Below, in pieces: positions 55,066 through 64,000 of a stretch of 64,000 bases of DNA (its first letter is position 1; every line of letters begins with the position of its first letter). A model generated the notes under the pieces. That model searched no databases. It saw only the letters and a list, made by a program, of their open reading frames with translations, and was not told the origin of the DNA. A program made the position numbers and the translations under genes. This stretch comes from Lantana camara (lineage: Eukaryota; Streptophyta; Magnoliopsida; Lamiales; Verbenaceae): the NCBI GenBank assembly GCA_037501455.1, contig CM074862.1, forward strand, positions 86,389,501 through 86,453,500, in the 5' to 3' direction.

Positions 55066-56853
55066 CTCCCTCATCCAAACTCTAAATGACCTGATTTTTG
55101 AAGCCATGGAAACCTATTGAAGTCTAGAACAACATCCAATTGGAATCATCTCAATATCTTTTCTAGTTTGAGAGTTATAATCAATTATTTTAGGTGTCGC
55201 TACTTTCCCGAGAAACTGCACTCGTCTAACTTCAAGCGCATGTCATTTTCTCCTCGCTTTGAACTAGAAAACGAGCCATATATCATCCGAAAGGTCTTTG
55301 TGTCTAGTTTCATTCCCAATAAACAAAACTCAATTCCCACTTCTAGAATTAAAGATATTCCAGTTCTCCCTCAGCGTGTGTGTTTCTTAAAATTGTCCGT
55401 TTTTGCCAAACTTCTCCAAAACCTCTCCTATTGCATTCCTTTCACTCGCTTGGCTCCCATATGTGAATTATATGATATATGTACTTGATTAATTGATAAA
55501 TATGCTCCTACTTGACACTTCATGGTACTTAATTGCTCAAACGTGATTGTGTGACTTCATGCCTTATATGAATTGAACTTGAAATGATTGAATGATATGA
55601 ATGTATGATTTCTGGATATTAATTTCACCTCTTAGGTGTTAGTTGGTTTTCATACATGCTAAGTGTCACTTGATTGCTTGTTTTATTTATTTACATGAGC
55701 ATGGTCGTGTTAGGAATAGTGCCCTAGAAAGCCGATTGTATATCCGCTTTGTGCTTTTCCTTATTGTAATCACAGACAATCTTTGAATGAAATAACGAAT
55801 TGAGGCAACACTTCTTTATATGCTCTTGTTTGGTATGCGTTTACTTTATCTGTGCATGTATGAGAACTCCCCTAATCCTGATGACTTTAGGACTCTACCA
55901 TTTAGGTGAAATGGTTCATGAAACGAGCCCTATATCACATAAGTCATGATTAGTAAAATACTCCAAGCCGATGAGTCCTACAGACAGTGGGAGTGTCAAC
56001 CTGACTCCTCTAAGGCTTGCTTGTGGGATCACGCCCTTAAGAAGGACCACCTTGTTTCATGGAGGTGCAAAGTGTATAGTTGATACGTGCGTGATACATG
56101 AGGGTGCTTACTTTAATAAGTAAGTTCACTGAGGTGCCCCGTGTGAGAACATTCCTAAATGGGAAAGGAAGTTTCTATTTCAGGAAATGGAAACTTCCAG
56201 ATTAGGAAATATCTCACGAGTCATTGATGTGATTAATTGATCCTTAGACTTGAGGTTCCTTGTCACTTTATGAGTTAACTCTGTAGTCTTAGGTATAAGC
56301 TTTAAAGGGTGTCGCCTTAGACAACTGATTCAAGGCTTATGCTGGGGCTGCACAAGTGACTCATGAAAGTGAATGAGAATCAAGAAAGGACCTACACTTG
56401 CATTTGCAAGGTGATCTCTTATTGTGTAAGTCATTCATATGCCATATGGAGTCCTTGGCCAAGGCAGTAGATCAAGACATCAAGAAAAGGGTTTCTTGGA
56501 TTGAGATCAAATGGATATGAAATGCACTTAGCTTTAAGACCTAATTATTAGGGTTCTGATTATTCCCTTGCCCTAGATCTTGGTTGAGAGATAGTAAGTA
56601 GGAGGATTGTATCTCACATGAATCAATGACTTAAAGGTTCTGTCGAATCCGAACATTCCAATTCAGCTAGGGGTTAAACACCTGTTGCTAGACTATGGTC
56701 GTTTAATCTGTGGACTGATTAATTAATTAGTGAATTAATTAATTAGGGTCACTGCTAATTGAATTGAGAACCTAGAGGGTCACACACAACAACTTGGTTA
56801 CATGAGTTGAGGCTTGAAAATGAGTAAACGAGTTAATCGGGCCAAGAGGGTTC

Positions 56854-56925
56854 CACACGTGTGAAGTCACACGTGTGGCTCGCGTGAGTGACACGTGTCA
56901 CTGTGACACGTGTCACACACGTGTG
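56854..56925 (+). repeat. Cluster of ACGT-centred palindromes in LTR G
   Basis: CACACGTGTG at 56854-56863, 56868-56877 and 56916-56925; GTGACACGTGTCAC at 56888-56901 and 56903-56916. All contain the G-box core CACGTG or ACACGTGT, a known bZIP/bHLH site type. Confidence 0.9.
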
Positions 56926-57261
56926 TATATATATATATTATGTATATATTAAATAATTAATTAGTTAATTATTTAATAGACTTTGGTTTAATTTTGAATT
57001 AAAAAGAAAGTCTAATTTTGGAGAAAATAATCTAGTTAATTAATTACGAATTAATTAATTAGATAAAAAAATAAGTTATTTATTTTATAATAAATAAAGT
57101 ATAAAATTATCCAAAAATAGTTTGGATATTTTTAGCTCTCTTAAAAGTTGACTTGAATTAGAATTCAAAGTCAAAGTTGGAAAATACTTGATGATCAAGT
57201 AATAGGAGAGAGGGACCAAAATCCTAGCCCATAAAGGACTAGAAATTTCGGCACCCCCCTC

Positions 57262-57269
57262 CCTATAAA
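57262..57269 (+). promoter_or_regulatory. TATA box of LTR G
   Basis: TATAAATA followed by GGGG. It lies about 390 bp from the LTR end, as expected for an LTR promoter with a long R-U5. Confidence 0.6.
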
Positions 57270-58900
57270 TAGGGGAGCTCGAGCTCCTCATGGAGCTAAT
57301 AGACAATTCTTGGTTCATGTGTTGAACACCTTCCTTCTCCAAGATTAAATTAAACCCTAGGTTAAGCCTAAACACTAACTAGAGAACTAGCATCCTTACT
57401 AGTTAGATTGTGATCAAGTTGGTGGACTTTCTCTAGAGACTTCAAGTTAGAAGTTTGAAGATTCGAGCTTTACCAAAGGAGAGGGGATCAAGCCGTGAGA
57501 AGAGCGTTCTTGGGTGGCTTGAAACGCTTCAAGAAAGAACAAAAGAAAAGTAAGTTTTCTGTCTTTACGAATTTGGTTACACGATTGCGAGTTCAAGGTC
57601 CTTTTGTTGGGAAAATTTTTTAAATTCCGCTGCTTTCTGATTCGTGTTTTCCAACAGGTCGTGCCTCATACTTGGTCTCATATTGAGTCTCGTCTCACGA
57701 GTTTCCACTATTCCCTTTCTTGTCCAGTTTTTCTCCAGGGTGGAGATCATTGATCGTTTGGGCACATTCTTGTTCCTTGTCTTGTTCCGTCGCTCATCAG
57801 GTGAGGTTTAATTCTAGATATATAGAACCCATATAACTTTATGTGATGTTTTAAGCCAAAATGTATCTATATATATATCTATAGTTTTCCAAACCATATG
57901 GATTTTAAATGGATTTCATAATTGAACTGAACGGACTAAATTGATTGATTGATTGTTTTGGGCGAGTAAGCATGTTCACATTTAGCCCCGAGGGTAGTGT
58001 ATTGAGCCAACCGAGGAAGCAAGGGCTGAAGGGTAACTCTTGCACTATCCTCACAACTTTGGGATGACCCTGAATCCACCAGGAGGTTTGGTGGATGAAG
58101 GAATACCGTACGTGGGAGTCATGTTCCTGACGTACGTAGCATGGATGGTTAGGGCCTTGCAAACACACCATCACCCGGAGTAAAGGAGTTCATGAAATTG
58201 ATACGTGTGCACTATAATTGAATTGCATGATCACATGATAATTAAACAAGCATGTAATGTTCACTATTGGTGTAAGGTTGGAGAATAGCCCTCACTCACC
58301 CGGGCCACGGATTGAATTGATCATGATTGAATTATTAAATTGATTAGTTGTAATCTCGGGCGAGTTCTACTTTATTATTGAACTTATTTTGCTTTCTCTT
58401 ATAAAACCTTACCCGAGATTATGGCTTGCATGGTAATTGCGCTAATATTTATTTATAAACCCCTCACTCAGTCTTTCATAGACTGACACCTCACATTTTC
58501 AGGTTGCAGGGTTCGTGCTAGGCGGGATCGAGTCAGGTCTTTTATTTTGTGGGTCTAGCACTTGTCGGTCTCATTTCCATGTACATTATTGATGCCTATG
58601 TATGATGTAATTGAACTTAATGATAATGAAGTGGATGTATATTGTGTTTTCTTTTTGTGAATCATACATGTTGGTAATATCTGAGGGTTAGTCCCGCCTA
58701 GCTAGCTTGTTTCTTTTCTCTTGTCATCCGTTCGCTATAGTCTCAGTTCATGTATGGATTTTTCCATTTCGTATGTGGACTGAGCTATAGTGCGGGGGTG
58801 TGGCATCTCGGCGTTCCGGGTGCTACAGATTAAATCGTCTATCGCAGAATAAATTATTCGTTAGTTTCTGCAAGATTTCATGTGCTAACAATATATTTTC

Positions 58901-61509
58901 TGTAGCGCCCGGAGTGGTGGGCCACCATATCCCCCGCACCTAAACCCGAACCCACATATGAAATGGATTTCCATACATGAGCCCAAGTCTAAGCGAACGG
59001 GAGCCTATACTCACACGCTAGGCTAAGCGGGGCTAAAACTCGGATAGAGCGCGCAAAACAAACAAACGAGAATGCGGAAGCAATAACATAAGGATCGAAA
59101 AGAGCTCTAAACTAACATTTACATCATATACAATGGCCTCCCGGCCCAAAATAGGTCAAGTGAATGCACCAGGAGTTCATAGTCCTTCAGACTATAATTC
59201 TAATATCAAATACAAAAGATGAGTGTACAAAAGCAGGGATTATGAATGCAACTCGACCTAGACACACAAGTACAAGACCACGACTCGCACTTCCTCGCCT
59301 AGCTCGAAACAACCTGCACTGAAGGTGGGAAAAAGAGAGGGGGTCAGTCAATAACTCGACTGAGTGAGGGGGCTAAACTCACACCCACACCTAAGTATAT
59401 ATAAAGCAGAGCATATAACAAAGGTGATAGCCATGAATCGAGACTAGGGTTTTGCATACCCAAAACCTTTTCCAAAGATAACATATAATACAAGAGAAAA
59501 CCTATCTCGATCCACGATCTATCGAACATAACATAACATAAACATAAGCCCGATGAGAACGGACTAACCCAAACTCCTCAATACATAAACTGAAAGCGTA
59601 AATCATAAATCAATCCAACCCCAACAACATGGTGATTGGGAATCAAACCCTTTCCACCTACTTACGTATGTACGAGGGGTAGCTAACCCACAACGTACTC
59701 GGAGCATCACGCCTCATCAACCTCCAAGAATCGCGTGTAACACTACGAATGGGAATCATGCACAGGCTTAACTTGACGGCCCTTGCCGTCCCGGGCGTCC
59801 TTACCTACAATTCCCGGGCCCAAATATACCATAACGTACCAAGTTCTCATCTTTCAGGGCATACTCGCGCATACATATCATATACGAATAACAAATTTCA
59901 AATCATAGCTTATTTATGCCAATACTTATACTAATCTCGAAACGTAAAGCTTATTTCACAAAATCATAACATAGCTTAAGCACTCGTATTTAATATATAT
60001 AAGATATATATTCGCATACGGGGTGAGAAAACAACACGTAATAGGTCATAGGTCGCTTAGCTAATACAAAAGATCCTAACCTCACCTTGAAGCAAAAGAA
60101 GCGAAACCAAAACAAACGGACAAAGGAGCACCTAAACCTCGGGCTCTGGCACGACTGCAAGAGGCTCTGAAACAAAACAAGGCAAGACCCGAGACTTAGA
60201 CTCAAAATGAACCAAATATGACGCTCGACAATGTTTATGAATGCAAAGGATGCAAAATGAGATGCATAACACGTCACTTAAGTCATATCGATTCATATCT
60301 TAGAAACTTCATATCAAATCAAGCCACAAATAATTCAAATGAATCATATTAGGTCAAATAAAGCCATGGAAATCCAAGCTCATGCGTAACAAATTATACA
60401 ACACATATCAAGCGCAAAAGTTACCAATAAGCATGTATAGAAGACACATAAAGGCGTTTCGGAAGCATAGGAATCGAACCAAAAAAGTCGAAAAATAAAA
60501 AAACGGACAGTGGGCCAGTAAACGGCCGTTTCCCATTTTAGTTCAAATATCAAACGGGCGTTTACGAACCGTCTGTGACAAATTTGGCTTTCCAAACGGG
60601 CGTTTGTAAAATACAAAGGGGGACCAAACGCCCGTTTAGAAAGCTACTGCCCGAAAATTTTACAACCCAAAGGGGCGTTTGCAAAATGCACTAAGGCACC
60701 AAATGCCCGTTTGGATCGCGTCTGGAGCAGAAAACTGGCGAGAAACAGGGGTTCGAACCAATCCTCCAAAACACCAAAATTTGTCCAACAAATGCAACAA
60801 GCTCAACAATTAACATGCTAAACACACTAATGTATGCATATATAACCATGAATCATGCAACAAAGTTCCAAAAACTCAAACCCTCCTAAACACATTCAAG
60901 CTCATTTATGCCACCAAACAATAAATGCAATCCCAACCAAAACCATGAATTAAATGCAAAAATCTTGACATGTAAAACTCATAAATGAAGTCATAGTTCA
61001 AGCCAATCAATCAAAGAATCACAAATTAACAAGAAACCCTTACTATTCACATACATCCACAAACTCAAACAAAATCAAATTCTCAAGAGAAAACAATCGG
61101 TAGAAAGATGGAGGATGTCTTGGAGAGTTCGGAACTTACTTCGGATCGGAAATTGATCAAGAAACGGAGGAGATATAGTGATTCAAAGTGATCAAAGCTT
61201 GGGACAAAGTTGAGAGCTTCTCTTCCTTCTTTCTCTTGATGAAATAACGTAATGAGGGAAAAGAAAGGGTTCAAGGCTTTAAGTCTTGGACCGGTTCGGT
61301 TCGGTTCAAGGTTTCCCAGTTCAATTGGTTTGGTTCAAATCCAAAATTATCATAAATTCCAATATAATTAGAATTCACATAAGTTCAAATAAGACAAGTA
61401 AGAAAATTATAAGAAATAAAACGACAGTTAAATCATATATTACATAATTAATGAATTTAAATCACGCATGTATACCATACCTATACGGTTGAACAGTCGG
61501 GGTGTCACA
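58901..61509 (-). mobile_element. Solo gypsy LTR (LTR I) with TTTTC duplication
   Basis: 2609 bp on the minus strand. Its plus-strand left end is TGTAGCGCCCGGAG and its right end GGGGTGTCACA. Perfect TTTTC duplications are at 58896-58900 and 61510-61514. It shares the conserved end block (inverted, 58901-59040) and the hairpin (59345-59362) with the other long LTRs. It carries a palindrome array at 60520-60714. It is only 73 bp from LTR H in opposite orientation. No internal domains; the short frames are not genes. Confidence 0.93.
60520..60714 (-). repeat. Palindrome array in LTR I, arms AAACG/CGTTT
   Basis: AAACGGCCGTTT (60520-60531), AAACGGGCGTTT (60552-60563), CAAACGGGCGTTTG (60593-60606), AAACGCCCGTTT (60626-60637), and decayed CAAAGGGGCGTTTG (60668-60681) and CCAAATGCCCGTTTGG (60699-60714, one C-to-T change). 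Confidence 0.92.
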
Positions 61510-61562
61510 TTTTCCATGAAAAATTTAATTGTTGAAGGGTATAAGATTAATTTCATGATCTT

Positions 61563-62646
61563 CACTATAACAAATTTGAATTATCAAATTTGTAACGATT
61601 TCTTTTTAATAATAATTTTATTTTTGTTGCAAGTAGTTATGTTTTGGCAACAAAAAGTAATATTCATTGTCTTTTGTCACACTTATTTTGTACGAAAAAC
61701 ATATTTTTATTGGCAAAGGCATATGTCTTTCGACCATCGCTTTTAAATTTTATTTAGCAATAATTTTGACAAATAACAACAAAAAAATTTATAGAAAAAG
61801 TGCAATTTTTTGAAAACAATATGAAATCGAAGCCAATAGTAAATTTCTACAACAAAATATTTTTGTAGCTAATAATACTTTGCGCAACGAAATTTTGTCG
61901 TCGAAAATTCTTGTTAAAAATTAACTATGAAATTTGATTGTCTCTGATTTTTTTTTTTCCAACAAAATATTTTATTGCGATTGTAGCTTTTTGGACAATA
62001 AAATATATGGTTGTTAATAATTCAATAGATTAGCAATTATTATTATTGTTGAAAAATATTTTACAACTTTTGACGACAAAAACTTTTGTGACAAATATAT
62101 ACTTGACAAAATTATAAAAACTAATTTAAATATATAACACATTCTTTTTTGTCAAAATTACATCTAGCCAAGTTAGTTTGGGTCCTGTTGGCTATTGTTA
62201 TCAACACAAATTTGACTCATGCGAGGATAATATTATTTATTTAGCGATAAAATATAGCATTAAAATTTAAAAATACTAATAAATTATAACTTTAAAATTA
62301 TCCATTAGCAAAGAAAAACTTCATTAGCCAACAAAAAATATAAAATTAGCAATAATATTATTCGTTATCAATTTTACATATATACGCAATGATTTGAATT
62401 TTTATTACCTAGTTATGAGAATTTGTTTACGAAAATAACAACAAAAAGTTTCCTATATTAATTGAATTGGCAACAAAAAGGTGAAAATACTTGTCGGTAA
62501 AAGTGTGATTTGACTTTTCATTACCATTAACTTTTTAGTAATGAGAATTTATTTACGAAACTAACAACAAAAAGTTTTCTAAATTAATAGAATCGACAAC
62601 AAAAAGGCAAAAATACTTGTCGGTAAAAGTGTGATTTTTTGTAGTA
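61563..62646. mobile_element. CACTA-type non-autonomous element
   Basis: 1084 bp, starting CACTATAACAAATTTG and ending TTTTTTGTAGTA (inverted: TACTACAAAAAATC, first base changed). CTT duplications are at 61560-61562 and 62647-62649. Near the right end the unit GGCAAAAATACTTGTCGGTAAAAGTGTGATTT is repeated twice (about 62475 and 62605 regions), and CAACAAAAAG-type words recur throughout. No coding sequence. Confidence 0.8.
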
Positions 62647-62769
62647 CTTGTTAAGAAATTGGGGACACTACCAAAGGTACGTTTGTAATTAAGTTTAAAA
62701 TTGGGGTTCCAGTTGTAAATATCTACATTCTTGTGGTGCCAAGGTTAATTAAACCTTTCTTTTATATAA

Positions 62770-63078
62770 AAAGATTTTTTATTATTCGAACTTTGTCTCT
62801 TTTTATAATTTACCATCCTAACAAGTTTTCATCGTAAACCATCATTCAATCTTTGTATTTGTAATATATAATTATTTAAACTTTTTTTTTAATGATTTTG
62901 GTAAAAATACAATTAACGTGTATATTTTATAAATATGTCACGTGTCATGTTTTTTAGTTAAAACCACTAAAAAAAGTTTAAATGATAGTATGTTATAAAT
63001 GAAAAGATTGGATAACGATTTATAATAAAAATTTATTAGGATAGTAAATTAAAAAAATAAGTAAGGATAATCTTTTAC
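62770..63078. mobile_element. Decayed third copy of the Mutator-type MITE
   Basis: AAAAAGATTTTTTATTATTCGAACTTTG at the left and an inverted similar right end (AGTAAGGATAATCTTTTACCC), with the interior GGTAAAAATACAATTAACGTG, match 16914-17309 and 19430-19737. CpG sites have mostly decayed. No target duplication is recognisable. Confidence 0.65.
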
Positions 63079-63229
63079 CCTGCTTGAGAAATTTCGACGC
63101 CGCACCAAAACTGAGCTCTTGATGCGACTGCCGGAGACTATTTACAGACTGCAAACGATGTGACAATACATTTTTGGAGAATTGGGGAGACAATTCATAT
63201 TAAACAAATATTTGTAGTCAATATCAAAT

Positions 63230-63400
63230 ATTAAAGGTTCAAGGGGACATCCCTTAAAACTACCTAGGGGTTGTGAAAATGTTTGTTTGCTCCCCACTTT
63301 TGAAATTGTTCCCACTAACTCCCTAATTGAGAATGAAAATGTTTGTTTGCTCCCCAATGATCTAGAATGTCTGCTTTACCCCTCATTTAACGTGATTCCA
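63230..63400. mobile_element. Half of a hairpin-type MITE
   Basis: The sequence GAAAATGTTTGTTTGCTCCCCA occurs twice (about 63276-63297 and 63333-63354), with TTGTTCCCACTAACTCCCTAATTGAGAATG between. This layout matches one arm of the MITEs at 48551 and 51725. The opposite arm is missing. Confidence 0.55.
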
Positions 63401-63589
63401 CCCAAATTTTTTGCCACCATGTAAACCACCATTTATTATTGGGTTAATACAGCTAGGGGTCTTTACCAGCAACAAGAAAAAGGGTTGTCTGAACAGGAAG
63501 AAGAACATGAATAATGGCCCCCAATTAGCTCGCTGAAGCAAATCTGAAGACGTTCCCCAAGGCTGTCCCGACGACGACTCCATTACGGG

Positions 63590-64000
63590 AAGCGTGGCAA
63601 CTCTGGTACCCTCTCTCGCCGTGTTTTGCGGGTTTTAGCTAATCTCAGCTCTCTCGCCAACGGAAAAGACAGAGCTCCCTAGAATCGGCCCCGACGACTT
63701 TCTCCGATGAACTGAAGGCCTGATTGTTGACTCCTCTCGCCGATAAGCTCAGGCAATTTCGTTCCTTTCACAATCTCTGAGCTGAATTTGTTGAATTACT
63801 TTTTGCCTCTGTTTCGGATTTAGTCATGGATAACCCATACGAAGGTGGTGAGTGTAGCACACCCGTGCGTCTCCTTGGTGGTATACGCTATAATCAAAAA
63901 ATGCATGTTTTCTCAATTAGGGCTGATTTCAATTTGATGAGTCTGAAAACAATTGTTGGTGATTATTAGCCTGAGATAAATAGGGAGGAATTAATTTTGA
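63590..64000 (+). CDS. Probable 5' end of a gene running off the window
   Basis: A CT-rich leader-like region (CTCTCTCGCCG, CTCTCTCGCCAACGG) precedes an ATG at 63826. The frame opens MDNPYEG and meets a strong donor, GGTG|GTGAGTG, at 63847/63848, after which the sequence turns AT-rich like an intron. This is consistent with a short first coding exon. The product cannot be identified from seven residues. Leader start and the exact transcription start are unknown. Confidence 0.45.

Larger units (their letters stand above)
55708..57656 (+). mobile_element. Solo copia-type LTR (LTR G) with GGTCG duplication
   Basis: 1949 bp, TGTTAGGAATAGTGCCC...TTTTCCAACA. Perfect GGTCG duplications are at 55703-55707 and 57657-57661, both inside LTR H. 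It resembles LTR F at its start. A GGGGAGCTCGAGCTCC stretch and a TATAAATAGGGG TATA box (about 57262) mark a probable promoter about 390 bp before its end. A run of ACGT-centred palindromes occurs at 56854-56925. No internal domain. Confidence 0.92.
54065..58827 (+). mobile_element. Solo gypsy LTR (LTR H) interrupted by a copia-type solo LTR
   Basis: It starts TGTAACGCCCCGG at 54065 and ends CCGGGTGCTACA at 58827. Perfect GATTA duplications are at 54060-54064 and 58828-58832. Without the insertion at 55708-57661 it is about 2.81 kb. It shares with LTR A the block GTGAGGTTTAATT...TATAGAACCCATATA (57781-57835 versus 6680-6720), the ACCGGGGAAGCAAGGGCTGA-type block, the hairpin (58469-58485) and the conserved 3' block. 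It carries a palindrome array at 54954-55065. No internal domains. Confidence 0.92.

Noticed and set aside
63383..63583. 66-codon minus-strand frame near the right edge
   Set aside because: No domain, odd hydrophobic Phe runs, and it overlaps MITE remains; a divergent promoter with the gene at 63826 cannot be excluded but is unsupported.

Overview
The window looks like plant nuclear DNA, from an angiosperm and most likely a eudicot. It has intron-containing plant genes (a UCH-type deubiquitinase and a VQ-motif protein), Ty3/gypsy and Ty1/copia retrotransposons of plant lineages, plant-type LINE, SINE and Helitron remains, and AT-rich intergenic DNA. No species can be named from this sequence alone. 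Most of the window is transposon-derived; about four host genes are convincing.

Layout. 1-16.5 kb is a stack of Ty3/gypsy material: a reversed gag-pol fragment (268-2921), a gag-only element with its 3' LTR (4074-7890), an opposite LTR into which that element appears inserted (7891-10117), a solo LTR with a perfect TAATT duplication (10166-13529) sitting inside a further LTR (10118-10165 plus 13530-13715), and a second, Reina-like gypsy relic (13716-16450). 16.9-19.8 kb holds three short Mutator-type elements with 9-10 bp target duplications. 20.0-25.3 kb is a nine-exon UCH gene with a small Helitron-like insertion in intron 3. 26.6-29.8 kb holds a His/Ser/Lys/Arg-rich gene and, facing it, an intronless VQ gene. 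30-34.4 kb carries SINE and LINE debris. 35.5-43.1 kb is a copia relic broken by a hAT-type element, which itself contains a 3.8 kb solo LTR, and by a CACTA element. 43.4-47.6 kb holds a copia-type solo LTR and a decayed gypsy LTR. 48.5-52.1 kb holds MITEs and a gene-capturing element carrying part of a dolichyldiphosphatase-like gene. 52.5-52.8 kb is a small membrane-protein gene. 54.0-61.5 kb holds three solo LTRs, one nested in another. 61.5-63.4 kb holds a CACTA element and MITE remains, and the last 400 bases look like the 5' end of another gene.

Main points. (1) Six LTRs with target duplications stand alone as solo LTRs, while no complete LTR retrotransposon is visible. (2) Five related long gypsy LTRs carry, about 0.8-1.4 kb from their 5' end, a cluster of short palindromes. 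All share a CG-NN-CG core, but the arms differ from LTR to LTR and both arms change together; within one LTR the copies are alike. This is the best candidate here for an undescribed feature. (3) The same LTRs share a hairpin with a conserved CAGTC/GACTG stem and a variable loop about 0.35-0.6 kb from the 3' end. (4) The gag-only element carries five tandem hairpins whose stems vary in a compensatory way.

The host genes show no sign of acting together. The transposons mainly explain the spacing, the nesting order and the mosaic composition of the region.
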